Origin: Ancylobacter rudongensis
GTDB taxonomy: Bacteria > Pseudomonadota > Alphaproteobacteria > Rhizobiales > Xanthobacteraceae
DNA length: 64,000 nucleotides
Reading direction: 5' to 3'
NCBI RefSeq assembly: GCF_900100155.1
Contig: NZ_FMTP01000008.1
Location: forward strand, 1 to 64,000
Under the pieces are notes generated by a model that had not been told where the DNA came from, made no database searches, and worked only from the letters and a program-made list of their open reading frames with translations. Below are positions 42,094 to 51,847 of the stretch, piece after piece. How positions within the stretch are numbered: the first letter of the stretch is position 1; every line of letters begins with the position of its first letter. The position numbers and the translations under genes were made by a program.

Positions 42094-43197
42094 TCAAAGC
42101 GTGCCGGCCTTGAAGTCGTTCCAGATCTGCAGGCGCCGCTCGAAATCTTCCGGCTTCTGCAGGATCACCAGCTTTTCCCAGAAGTCGCCGGCCTGCGAAT
42201 CGGGAATGTTGGTGCGCTTGAGCGTCGCTTCGCTCACGCCGCCGGCCTTGGCTTCGGCAAGGTCGAGCACGCCATTATTGGTCGAGGCCTCAATGAATCG
42301 GGCCTGCCACTTGGTCGAGAGATTGTCGTTGATGAACTTGTAGACGATGTCGCGGTCGCCCTTCTTCGAAACGCCGGTGCAATCGATCCAGGTGGGCGTG
42401 CCCTCCTTAGGCAGCGAATAGGCGAAGTTCTTGCCCTTGTCCTGTAGCGAGGTGACGACCGCGATGTTCTGGCAGTAGCCGAGAAGCGCCTCGCCGGCGG
42501 CATAGATGGTGACGGCATCGTCGAAGCCGCGGGCAATGGTACGGATCTGGGGGCGCAGCGTGCGCAGCGCCTCCTCGCAGGCGGCGAAATCAGCGTCCGT
42601 GAGGTTGAACGGGTCCTTGGCGCCGACCGAGAGCGCGATCATCGGAAAGCAGATGGTGCAATCGTCGAAGATGTTGACCTTGCCGCGATATTTCTCGTCC
42701 CACAGCGCCCTCCAGCTGTCCGGGGCGGCCATCGCGTCGGCATTGTACATCAGCGGTTGGGTGCCCCAATTATAGGGCACGGCGACGACCTCGCCGCCCA
42801 CATCGGTATATTTCTTCCAAGCGAGATTGGGGGTGATGTTCGCGATGTTCGGCACCTTGGCGGTGTCGAACGGCACGATCAGCCCCGCTTCCTTGAAGCG
42901 CGGCAGCGAGCCGGTCTCGATATACATCACATCCGGCTGCACGGCGCCGGAGAAAGGCTGCGAAAACAGCTCGTCGACCGAGCCGATAACCACCGGCTTC
43001 ACCTCGACGCCATTGGCCGCGCTCCATTCCTGGCACCAGGCGGGATCGTGATAGGTTTCCCAGGTCAGCAGCACGATCGGCTCCTGCGCATAGGCCCGGC
43101 GCAGAACGCCGGGGGCGGCCAGCGTGGCGACGGCCGCGCCCATGCCCTTCATGACGTTGCGCCGCGACGGCGCCCACTCTCCAGTATGGAAGGTCAT
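42094..43197 (-). CDS. ABC transporter substrate-binding protein (PotD-like)
   Basis: 367-residue periplasmic binding protein with a probable Tat signal (APSRRNVMKGMGAAVATLAAP, cleavage near AYA). The mature part starts QEPIVLLTWETYHDPAWCQEW and contains DVMYIETGSLPRFKEAGLI and VAVPYNWGTQPLMYNADAM, as in polyamine or opine type solute-binding proteins. The ATG at 43197 follows GGGGAAAA and gives a proper signal peptide. A consensus sigma-54 promoter lies 44 bases upstream and putative activator sites further up, next to a divergently controlled regulator gene. Ligand unknown; a small nitrogenous compound is likely. Confidence 0.9.
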   Translation of the reverse strand: MTFHTGEWAPSRRNVMKGMGAAVATLAAPGVLRRAYAQEPIVLLTWETYHDPAWCQEWSAANGVEVKPVVIGSVDELFSQPFSGAVQPDVMYIETGSLPRFKEAGLIVPFDTAKVPNIANITPNLAWKKYTDVGGEVVAVPYNWGTQPLMYNADAMAAPDSWRALWDEKYRGKVNIFDDCTICFPMIALSVGAKDPFNLTDADFAACEEALRTLRPQIRTIARGFDDAVTIYAAGEALLGYCQNIAVVTSLQDKGKNFAYSLPKEGTPTWIDCTGVSKKGDRDIVYKFINDNLSTKWQARFIEASTNNGVLDLAEAKAGGVSEATLKRTNIPDSQAGDFWEKLVILQKPEDFERRLQIWNDFKAGTL

Positions 43198-43240
43198 TTT
43201 TTTCCCCTGTGTTCGGCCTTTGCGGCCGACATCCGGTTCG

Positions 43241-43255
43241 GCAACTCTCGTGCCA
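43241..43255 (-). promoter_or_regulatory. Sigma-54 promoter of the importer operon 43197-39248
   Basis: On the minus strand TGGCACGAGAGTTGC is a perfect -24/-12 element, with ten bases between GG and GC. The -12 box lies 44 bases before the binding-protein ATG. Confidence 0.87.
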
Positions 43256-43382
43256 TCCGGATTTGTCCTAATCTTTGAAGATGATTCCAAATTTATGGTG
43301 GCTTTGAATAGCTGATACAAAGCTTAAAAGAGGCTATTTCGCCTATGTTGCCGGCTGATGGAGACGAAATACCACTCATTAT

Positions 43383-43418
43383 TGCGACAGTGTCGCATCG
43401 CGACGCAACCGTGAGACA
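43383..43418. promoter_or_regulatory. Enhancer-like activator sites upstream of the importer operon
   Basis: TGCGACAGTGTCGCA (43383-43397) is a near-perfect palindrome and TGAGACA follows at 43412-43418. They lie 130-165 bases upstream of the sigma-54 promoter, next to the gene for a sigma-54 activator. Similar TG(A/C)GAC motifs occur near the other sigma-54 promoters up to 53.5 kb. Confidence 0.55.
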
Positions 43419-43455
43419 GGATCGCGCGAAGGCGGCGCTGTTTCAAGGATGAGCC

Positions 43456-43485
43456 GGCGGCTGTCGCAACAGCGCGACAGCCGCC
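43456..43485 (-). terminator. Hairpin after the activator gene
   Basis: A perfect 12-bp stem (GGCGGCTGTCGC / GCGACAGCCGCC) with 6-nt loop lies 20 bases past the activator stop. It has no U-tract. Its stem contains the same TGTCGC/GCGACA core as the upstream sites, so it could be a protein-binding site as well as a terminator. Confidence 0.5.
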
Positions 43486-43504
43486 AGCGACACGGCGGGG
43501 CGGC

Positions 43505-45628
<2,124 letters not shown>

Positions 45629-45660
45629 CCCGCTTCCTCCTCACTCGGCGCGGAAACGAA

Positions 45661-45685
45661 GAAGGGCCGGCAGAGCCGGCCCTTC
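45661..45685 (-). terminator. Hairpin terminator after the FAD-linked oxidase gene
   Basis: A perfect 11-bp stem (GAAGGGCCGGC / GCCGGCCCTTC) with loop AGA begins right after the oxidase stop. On the minus strand it is followed by TTCGTTTCC. Confidence 0.72.
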
Positions 45686-45687
45686 AC

Positions 45688-46956
45688 TCAGGCGAAGAGC
45701 ATGCGCAGGTGGTCGTTGAGGAAGACCCCGTCCGGGTCCATCTCCCGGCGCAGCCGCTTGAAGGCGTCGTATTTCGGGTAGAGCCGCTCCAGCCGCTCCG
45801 GCGTCATGAAATGGTGCTTGCCCCAGTGCGGGCGCCCGTCATAGCGATCGAGAATGGCATCGGCGTCGCGCAGCATGGCCCAGCTCGCCTCCTCGAGCGG
45901 GCCGGAAATGGACAGGGCATAGCCGTCGCGCTCCGCATAGGCGGAAAGATAGGTGTCGTCGCCCTTCACCGCCCGGCACTCGACGGGATAGACCGCCTCC
46001 GGATACTTCGTCTGGAACATGTGCCGCACTTCGGCGAAGCACTCCTCGAAGCGGCCGAAGGGTACGGCGTATTCGATCTCGCGGAAATTCGGCACGTAGT
46101 CATTGGGGTAGATGATGGAGGAATGGTCGAACTCCTCCCCCGGCCCCAGTTCCGGCGCCGGATCGGCCACCGGCACCGGGTTGTAGGTCCGCATGTGGCA
46201 GAAATCGAAGTCGCGCGTCGTCTTCGAAGGCACCGCGCCGCCCGGCAGCTCATAGAGATCGGCCGATTCCTTCCGCGGCAGCCAGAAGAACCAGAAGGTG
46301 CGGTTCGCCTCCAGCAGCGCATGCAGGTTACTGAGGCAGTCCTCGGTGTTGGTGTTCCAGGAGCGCTTGTGGATGTTGTAGGACGGCACCGCCTGGAGCG
46401 TCAGCGACACCACCAGCCCGAACATCCCGATGGAGGTGCGGAACGCCTTGAACAGCTCGCCATCGGCAGCGGTGAGGTCGCGCAGCTCGCCCTCCGCCGT
46501 GACAATGCGGGCGCCGATCAGCTGGGTCGACATGCAGGCCAGCGTCTTGCCGGCGCCATGGGTGCCAGTCATCAGCGCGCCGATCACCGCCTGACGGTCA
46601 ATGTCGCCCTGGTTGTTAAGTGACATGCCCTGTTCGCGCAGATACTTGGTCAGCGCGCTGACGCGCAGGCCCGGGCGCACCGTGACCTGCAGCTTCTCCC
46701 GGTCGACCGAGACCACCTGATTGAAGGCGTCGAAGTCGATATGCACGCCCGGCGTCGGCACGATGGCCGGGTTGGAATGGCCGGCGCCGCTGGCGCGGAC
46801 CGGCAAGCCGAGCCTGCGCGCCTCTCTGACGATGGCGCAGACTTCCTCCTCGCTGGTCGGACGGGCGGTGTAGCGCGGCACGAAATACTGCTCGCCAAAC
46901 CAGTTCCACCAGAGTTTTCCGGGCTGCAGCAGCCCGGCCGTATCCGCGCTCGACAT
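45688..46956 (-). CDS. FAD-linked oxidase of the D-arabinono-1,4-lactone oxidase family
   Basis: 422-residue flavoprotein of the VAO/GulO type. The PCMH FAD domain has YTARPTSEEEVCAIVREARR and VRASGAGHSNPAIVPTPG, where the His of GAGHS is the likely covalent FAD attachment residue. GTHGAGKTLACMSTQL is also typical. The C-terminal HWGKHHFMTPERLERLYPKYDAFKRLRREMDPDG is the ALO/alditol oxidase signature. The substrate could be a sugar lactone, an alditol or another alcohol. The start at 46956 lies 20 bases after the luciferase-like gene, so the two share the sigma-54 promoter at 48136-48150. A terminator hairpin follows. Confidence 0.9.
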   Translation of the reverse strand: MSSADTAGLLQPGKLWWNWFGEQYFVPRYTARPTSEEEVCAIVREARRLGLPVRASGAGHSNPAIVPTPGVHIDFDAFNQVVSVDREKLQVTVRPGLRVSALTKYLREQGMSLNNQGDIDRQAVIGALMTGTHGAGKTLACMSTQLIGARIVTAEGELRDLTAADGELFKAFRTSIGMFGLVVSLTLQAVPSYNIHKRSWNTNTEDCLSNLHALLEANRTFWFFWLPRKESADLYELPGGAVPSKTTRDFDFCHMRTYNPVPVADPAPELGPGEEFDHSSIIYPNDYVPNFREIEYAVPFGRFEECFAEVRHMFQTKYPEAVYPVECRAVKGDDTYLSAYAERDGYALSISGPLEEASWAMLRDADAILDRYDGRPHWGKHHFMTPERLERLYPKYDAFKRLRREMDPDGVFLNDHLRMLFA

Positions 46957-46975
46957 CTTCGTTCTCTCCAACGTT

Positions 46976-48085
46976 TCAGACGGCGATCGCCGGCAGATTC
47001 TCGCCGAGCGCCGCATTGACGATGGGCATCACGCGCCTGGCAAGCAGTTCCATCGAGCGGCGCATGGCCGGCTTGTCCTCCCATTCATGCGAGGTCATCA
47101 TCAGCGTGCCAAACGGGCCGACCTCCTCGCGCAGGGCGAGGATCTTGCGCGCCACCGTCTCCGGGCTGCCGTAAATGACGAAATGATCGCGCACCATCTG
47201 CGGCGTGATGGTGGCGGGATCGGTGTCGCGGAAGGGGGCGAGCAGGCCCGCCGCGCCCATGCGCTGATACACCTGGAACATATAGTCATAGTACCAGTCA
47301 TAGGCGCCGCCGGCCTTCTTAACCACGCGCTCGGCCTCCTCATCGGTGTCGGCGACATGGATTGAGCGGGCGACGCGCCATTTCGAGCCATCCGGCGTCT
47401 TGCCGAGCTTGGCGAGTTCGTCGCAATAGGTTTCCCAATGGGTCTTCACTACCCAGGAGGCGACGAAATTGGCTGAGATCGGCATAAAATCGTTGCGCGC
47501 AGCGACGCGCATCGAGCCGGAATAGGGGCTCGACACCGAGACCGCCAGCGGGGGGTGCGGCTTGGTCAGCGTCTTCGGCAGGATGCCGACGCCAAGGTCC
47601 GGCCAGTAGCTCTTGGAAAGCTTCACGTTCCAGAATTTGCCCTCGATGTCATAGGGCGGATCGGAGGCCCAGATCTTCTTCATGATGGCAATGGAATCGA
47701 GCATCATCGCATTACGGTCGGCATCCTCCATGCCGAACACCTCGAAATCCGAGCCGAGGCCGCCGGTGCCGATGCCCAGCAGCAGCCGGCCGGGCGCGAG
47801 ATGGTCCAGCAGCGCGACATGCGAGGCCGCCATCACAGGGTGATAGAGCGGCAGCGGCAGCACGCCGGTGCCGAGCTTGATGCGCTTGGTCTGCGGCGCC
47901 ATATGCGCCAGGAACATCAGCGGCGAGGAAATCTGCTCGATCTCCGCCGAATAATGCTCGCCGATCCACGCTTCCTCGAAGCCCAGCTCGTCCGCCAGCT
48001 TGAAGGCCTCGATATCCTCGGCCAGGGCGGTGGGATAATGCCTGTTGACCGAATGAAGCGGCATCATGAAGAAGGAAAGCAGCAC
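46976..48085 (-). CDS. LLM-class flavin-dependent monooxygenase
   Basis: 369-residue luciferase-like monooxygenase that uses reduced FMN supplied by a partner reductase. LSFFMMPLHSVNRHYPTALAED is the family start, followed by ADELGFEEAWIGEHY, GTGVLPLPLYHPVMAASHVA and LAPGRLLLGIGTGGLGSDFEVFG. I chose the GTG at 48085 because GGGAGA lies seven bases before it and the family N-terminus begins there; ATGs at 48067 and 48064 are inside the first strand. A perfect sigma-54 promoter lies 51 bases upstream. A flavin reductase under another sigma-54 promoter at 53613 is the likely partner. Substrate unknown. Confidence 0.9.
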   Translation of the reverse strand: MLLSFFMMPLHSVNRHYPTALAEDIEAFKLADELGFEEAWIGEHYSAEIEQISSPLMFLAHMAPQTKRIKLGTGVLPLPLYHPVMAASHVALLDHLAPGRLLLGIGTGGLGSDFEVFGMEDADRNAMMLDSIAIMKKIWASDPPYDIEGKFWNVKLSKSYWPDLGVGILPKTLTKPHPPLAVSVSSPYSGSMRVAARNDFMPISANFVASWVVKTHWETYCDELAKLGKTPDGSKWRVARSIHVADTDEEAERVVKKAGGAYDWYYDYMFQVYQRMGAAGLLAPFRDTDPATITPQMVRDHFVIYGSPETVARKILALREEVGPFGTLMMTSHEWEDKPAMRRSMELLARRVMPIVNAALGENLPAIAV

Positions 48086-48135
48086 GACGGTCTCCCTTGA
48101 CTGCGACCGGCAACGTGCCGGCAAAGCACCCTTCG

Positions 48136-48150
48136 GCAAGGCCCGTGCCA
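48136..48150 (-). promoter_or_regulatory. Sigma-54 promoter of the LLM monooxygenase operon
   Basis: TGGCACGGGCCTTGC on the minus strand is a perfect -24/-12 element (GG-N10-GC). It is identical in all 15 bases to the promoter of the aldehyde dehydrogenase gene at 53376-53390. A TGTCTCA motif, the complement of TGAGACA, lies 63 bases further upstream (48213-48219). Confidence 0.88.
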
Positions 48151-48258
48151 GAGACTTAAACCTCTGATTTAGAACCACTCTTCACGATGAACCCGCCACC
48201 CCGGCGCCGGCCTGTCTCATTGCGGAGAAAGCCGGCGCGCGGCTGCGAATCCCCGCTC

Positions 48259-49533
48259 TCAGAACCGCGTGGCGGCGAAGGGGGCGAGATCGAAGGCGGG
48301 CGGGCGCCCGGCGACGAGGTCGGCCACCGCCATGCCGGTGCGGGCGGCGGAGGCGAGGCCGACATGGCCATGGCCGAAGGCATAGACCACCTCCGCGCAG
48401 GCGCTGGCCCGGCCAATGACGGGCAGCGAATCCGGCATGGAGGGGCGGAAGCCCATCCAGCGCGACACCCGCGCTTCCGGGTGGTGCGGGGCGAGCCCGG
48501 GAAACAGCCGCCGGCCGAGGGTGAGCAGATGCGCCGCCCGCTTCCAGTCCGGCGGCGCCTCCAGCCCGGCGAACTCCACCGTGCCGGCCATGCGCAGCCC
48601 GGTTTCCATCGGCGTCGAGACGAATTTGGCGCTGGCGTCGAGGATCGGCCGCGCCGGCAGCGTTTCGGGATCGGCGATCAGCACGTGATAGCCGCGCTCG
48701 GTGTCGAGCGGCACGTCATCGCCGAGGCCGGCGGCGAGCGGGCGGGAATGGGCGCCGCAGGCCACCACCGCCGCCTGGGCGGGAATGAGGCCGGCATCGG
48801 TTTCGATGCCCCTGAGCCGTCCGCCCTCCACGGCGAAGCCGAGCGCGCGGGCCTGTATGACGCGCCCGCCATCGCGCTGGAAGGCGTCGGCGACGGTCCG
48901 CACCAGCCGGTTGGGGTTGATCGTATGGCCGCATTGGCGGAACAGCGCGCCGATCGTGTAGTCGCGGGAGATCGCCGGCTCGAACGCCCACAGCTCCGGC
49001 CCGCGCAGCACCTCGTAGGGGATGTCGTTGGCGCGGCGCAGCTGGTAGCCCATCGCGTCGCCGGCGAAATCGGCTTCGCTGCGGTAGACGGCGAGGAAGC
49101 CCTCGCGCCGGATCAGCGCCTCATTGCCAGCATGGCGCACCAGCGGCAGCCAGGCGCTGTAGGAATCGTCAAGCAGGGGCTTCAGCGCCCTTGCCTGCGC
49201 TTCCACCCGCGCCCTGGTGCCAGCCTTGACGAAGCGGACGAGCCAGGGCGCCAGTGTGGGAAGATAGCGCCAGCGGATGGAAAGCGGGCCGAGCGGATCG
49301 AGCAGATATCCCGGCACCTTCATCAGCGTGCCGGGCATCGACATCGGCACCACCGAGGAGGGGGCGAGCACGCCGGCATTGCCGAAGGAGGCGCCCTCGC
49401 CGATGCCGCCGCGCTCGACCAGCACCACGTCGTGCCCCTCGCGCAGGAGGAAGCTGGCGGTGGCGACGCCGACCGCGCCGCCGCCGATGACGGCAACGGT
49501 GCGTGCGCTGCCGGGCTTCAGGTAAGATGTCAT
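48259..49533 (-). CDS. FAD-dependent D-amino acid dehydrogenase-like oxidoreductase
   Basis: 424-residue DAO-family flavoprotein related to DadA. VAVIGGGAVGVATASFLLREG is the FAD motif, followed by VLVERGGIGEGASFGNAG. The central FALRQCGHTINPN-like segment (ALFRQCGHTINPNRLVRTVADA), and the C-terminal RWMGFRPSMPDSLPVIG and YAFGHGHVGLASAARTGMAVADL, are typical of D-amino acid dehydrogenases. It would oxidise an amine or amino acid to an imine and reduce quinone. A perfect TGAGACGT inverted repeat lies about 210 bases upstream (49744-49763), but no -24/-12 site was found, so the promoter type is open. The RidA gene upstream may handle its imine product. Confidence 0.89.
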   Translation of the reverse strand: MTSYLKPGSARTVAVIGGGAVGVATASFLLREGHDVVLVERGGIGEGASFGNAGVLAPSSVVPMSMPGTLMKVPGYLLDPLGPLSIRWRYLPTLAPWLVRFVKAGTRARVEAQARALKPLLDDSYSAWLPLVRHAGNEALIRREGFLAVYRSEADFAGDAMGYQLRRANDIPYEVLRGPELWAFEPAISRDYTIGALFRQCGHTINPNRLVRTVADAFQRDGGRVIQARALGFAVEGGRLRGIETDAGLIPAQAAVVACGAHSRPLAAGLGDDVPLDTERGYHVLIADPETLPARPILDASAKFVSTPMETGLRMAGTVEFAGLEAPPDWKRAAHLLTLGRRLFPGLAPHHPEARVSRWMGFRPSMPDSLPVIGRASACAEVVYAFGHGHVGLASAARTGMAVADLVAGRPPAFDLAPFAATRF

Positions 49534-49733
49534 GGTTCAGGCCGCCTTGATGAACCGGCGCGGCATTCGCCGGGGGTGATGAAGCGCGCGCGGAAGCCGC
49601 CGGGAAGCGGCCTGCGACGCGCGCTGACATCTACGCCGAGCCACGCAATGGAAAACGGATACGATACCGATTAGATAAAAGCTTGATCGATCCAAGTATA
49701 GATGAAAAATAAACTTCGATTTTTTCTCACAGC

Positions 49734-49763
49734 TGAGACAGCAACGTCTCAGGCGTGAGACGT
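49734..49763. promoter_or_regulatory. Inverted-repeat activator site upstream of the DadA-like gene
   Basis: ACGTCTCA-GGCG-TGAGACGT (49744-49763) is a perfect 8-bp inverted repeat with a 4-base spacer, and another TGAGAC lies at 49734-49739. The half-site matches motifs near the sigma-54 promoters of this region. Confidence 0.55.
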
Positions 49764-49944
49764 GGGGTCGCGCGGCGGATGGCGGCCGGCAGGGGGCGTC
49801 GAGCGCCAGCGAGAGGCGGGACCGGGGTGGGAGCTCCCCTCGCTGGCGCCGCCGTCGGAGAGGCGCTAGCGACGCCACCGACAGCCCGGATGGCACCCGT
49901 CTCGGGCGCGCATCACGGGTATACGGCTACGGGTCGCTGGTGGT
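49764..49944. other. Non-coding stretch with long-loop hairpin
   Basis: Together with 49534-49763 this forms a 411-base gap between the DadA-like gene and ridA. GCGCCAGCGAG (49803-49813) is mirrored by CTCGCTGGCGC (49839-49849), an 11-bp perfect stem with a 25-base loop. It may stop transcription leaving ridA. No gene was recognised. Confidence 0.4.
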
Positions 49945-50307
49945 TCACAGCGCGGCGGTGGCCATCATCTCCACGCGGTTGGCACCCTCCCCGGCGAGGC
50001 GGGATTCCACCGTGGCGCGCGCCGGGGCGTTGGCGGCATCGACCCAGCCGTCCCACACCGCGTTCATCGCATCGAAATCGCCGATGTCGTGCAGCCAGAT
50101 GGTGACGCGCAGCAGCCGGCTGCGGTCGGTGCCGGCATCGGCGAGAAGCGCGTCAATCTGCGCAAGCACGTCGGCGGTCTGGGCGGCGACATCGGGCGTC
50201 TTCTCCCGGGCGACGACACCGGCGAGATAGACCGTGCCGGCATGCACGACGGCACGCGCGAGCCGGCCAGTGGAGGAAAGGCGCTGGATGGAGTGATCGG
50301 ACTTCAT
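49945..50307 (-). CDS. RidA family protein (imine/enamine deaminase)
   Basis: 120-residue YjgF/YER057c/UK114 protein. RidA enzymes hydrolyse reactive imines released by FAD or PLP enzymes to the carbonyl and ammonia. Typical features are the N-terminal RLSSTGRLARAVVHAGTVYLAG, QTADVLAQIDALLADAG and the C-terminal APARATVES, whose Arg is the catalytic/substrate-binding residue. It sits behind its own consensus sigma-54 promoter (50366-50380), divergent from an MFS gene, and next to a DadA-like oxidase that would produce an imine. It may be a specialised pathway member rather than the housekeeping RidA. Confidence 0.9.
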   Translation of the reverse strand: MKSDHSIQRLSSTGRLARAVVHAGTVYLAGVVAREKTPDVAAQTADVLAQIDALLADAGTDRSRLLRVTIWLHDIGDFDAMNAVWDGWVDAANAPARATVESRLAGEGANRVEMMATAAL

Positions 50308-50365
50308 GGCAACCCTGAAGCTGGACGAAGAGAAAGGACGCGTCGGCGCGCCCGGCCCGCCCAGC

Positions 50366-50380
50366 GCAATGGCCGTGCCA
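50366..50380 (-). promoter_or_regulatory. Sigma-54 promoter of ridA
   Basis: On the minus strand TGGCACGGCCATTGC is a perfect -24/-12 element (GG-N10-GC), 59 bases before the ridA start. Confidence 0.87.
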
Positions 50381-50442
50381 GACGCGCGATCGCCGCGCGT
50401 GCAAGGTTTTGCCGGAAGCATGCGGCGCGCCGGGATACGGGA

Positions 50443-50492
50443 TGAGACACGGGCTGTGAGACCGGCGCGCGGCTGCGACACCGGGTGAGACA
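50443..50492. promoter_or_regulatory. Cluster of four TG(A/C)GAC activator motifs
   Basis: TGAGACA (50443-50449), TGAGAC (50457-50462), TGCGACA (50474-50480) and TGAGACA (50486-50492) are direct repeats 12-17 bases apart. They lie between the two divergent sigma-54 promoters of ridA and the MFS gene, about 63 and 95 bases from their -24 boxes. This is the place and distance expected of enhancer sites. Confidence 0.62.
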
Positions 50493-50586
50493 CGGCCCCG
50501 CCCTGCGTCGCCGTCCGGGGCCTCGTCGCCATGCCCCTTGCTCGCGGCGGCCGGGCGGGCGATGACACGCCGGGGCACGGGCGCGC

Positions 50587-50601
50587 TGGCACGCATCGTG
50601 C
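50587..50601 (+). promoter_or_regulatory. Sigma-54 promoter of the MFS transporter gene
   Basis: TGGCACGCATCGTGC has the perfect -24 box and GG-N10-GC spacing; the -12 box is GTGC rather than TTGC. It lies 55 bases before the ATG. Confidence 0.75.
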
Positions 50602-50655
50602 CCAAGGCCCGCCGCAGTGGCGGCCTTTCGGCCGGACGGGGTGTTGGGAAGACGC

Positions 50656-51834
50656 ATGAGTGAGTTGTCGGTCGCGGCTGAACGGCGTGCGCTGTTCGCC
50701 TCGCGCGTGGCCGTGAGTGCCATTTTCTTCGTCGGCGGCTGCGGGCTGACGCTGTGGGCGACCTATATCCCCATCCTCAAGGCCCGCGCCGGGCTCGACG
50801 ACGCGCAGATCGGGCTGGTGCTGATGTGCGTCTCGCTGGGCTGCCTGTGCGGCATGCCGGCGGCGGGATTCCTGCGCCCGCGGCTTGGCCCGCTGCGCGC
50901 CGGGGCGCTGGCCGGCCTCGCCTTCGCCGCCGCAAGCTTCGGCCCGGCGCTCGGCGTCACCCTGCCGCTGCTGGCGCTGGCGGCGGCGGTGTTCGGCCTG
51001 TGCTTCGGCTTTCTCGATGTGTGCATGAACTCGCATGTCTCGGCGCTGGAGCGCGAACTCGGGCGGCCGATCATGTCCTCGGCGCATGCCTTCTTCAGCC
51101 TTGGCACCGTCGCCGGGGCGCTGGCCGGCGGCACGCTGATCGGCTTCGGCTTCGCTCCCCCGCTCGGGATGGGCCTGGCCAGCGCGGGGCTGGTGCTGCT
51201 GGCGCTGGCGGCGATGCCCTGGCTCTGGCTACCGGAGCACCATGTGCGCGAGGCGGCCGACACCTCGGTGTTCCGCCTGCCCAACCGCACCATGGCGGGG
51301 ATCGGCGTGCTGACCGTGCTGGCCTTCGTCATCGAGCTGGCGCTGATCGACTGGGGCGCGCTCTATCTGGTGCAGGCGATGGGCGCCGCCCCGGCGCTGG
51401 CGGCGTCGGGCGTCGCCGCCTTCTCGGTCGCGATGACCACCGGCCGGCTGCTGGGCGACCGCGCCACCCGCGCGCTGGGAGCGGTGACGACGATCCAGAT
51501 TTCCGCCGCCATCGCCTTTGCCGGCGTGGCGCTGATCGTCTTCGCCCCGACCACGCTGGCGACGCTGCCGGGCTTCGCCATTGCCGGGCTCGGCATCGCC
51601 AATCTGGTGCCGATCCTGTTCTCGCTGAGCGGGCGCATGCCCGGCATTCCGCCCAATGCCGGCATCGCCATGACGGTGACGATCGCCTATGGCGGCGGGC
51701 TGTTCGGCCCGCCGCTGATCGGCTTCGTCGCCCATGCGCTGGATCTGCGCGCCGCCTTCATGATGCTGACCGTCGGCGCGCTGGTGATCGTCGTGGCGGT
51801 GCGCGCGGTCATTCCGCGTGCCGTGCGCCATTGA
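50656..51834 (+). CDS. MFS transporter
   Basis: 392-residue membrane protein with 12 predicted helices and the major-facilitator fold, resembling the FucP/YbjJ group of sugar or small-molecule transporters. FFVGGCGLTLWATYIPILKARAGLDDAQIGLVLMC opens helix 1-2 (shown here only as overall pattern), and MNSHVSALERELGRPIMSSAHAFFSLGTVAGALAG-type residues lie between helices 4 and 5. The ATG at 50656 (MSELSVAAERRAL) is chosen. It is driven by a sigma-54 promoter and divergent from ridA, so it likely imports the pathway substrate or exports a product. Confidence 0.87.
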   Translation: MSELSVAAERRALFASRVAVSAIFFVGGCGLTLWATYIPILKARAGLDDAQIGLVLMCVSLGCLCGMPAAGFLRPRLGPLRAGALAGLAFAAASFGPALGVTLPLLALAAAVFGLCFGFLDVCMNSHVSALERELGRPIMSSAHAFFSLGTVAGALAGGTLIGFGFAPPLGMGLASAGLVLLALAAMPWLWLPEHHVREAADTSVFRLPNRTMAGIGVLTVLAFVIELALIDWGALYLVQAMGAAPALAASGVAAFSVAMTTGRLLGDRATRALGAVTTIQISAAIAFAGVALIVFAPTTLATLPGFAIAGLGIANLVPILFSLSGRMPGIPPNAGIAMTVTIAYGGGLFGPPLIGFVAHALDLRAAFMMLTVGALVIVVAVRAVIPRAVRH

Positions 51835-51847
51835 AGGCAGAACGGGC

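Noticed and set aside
49534-49700. Sigma-54 promoter for the DadA-like gene
   Set aside because: I looked for GCAA-N5-GTGCCA-like sequence on this strand and found none with the required ten-base spacing, although an activator-like inverted repeat lies upstream.
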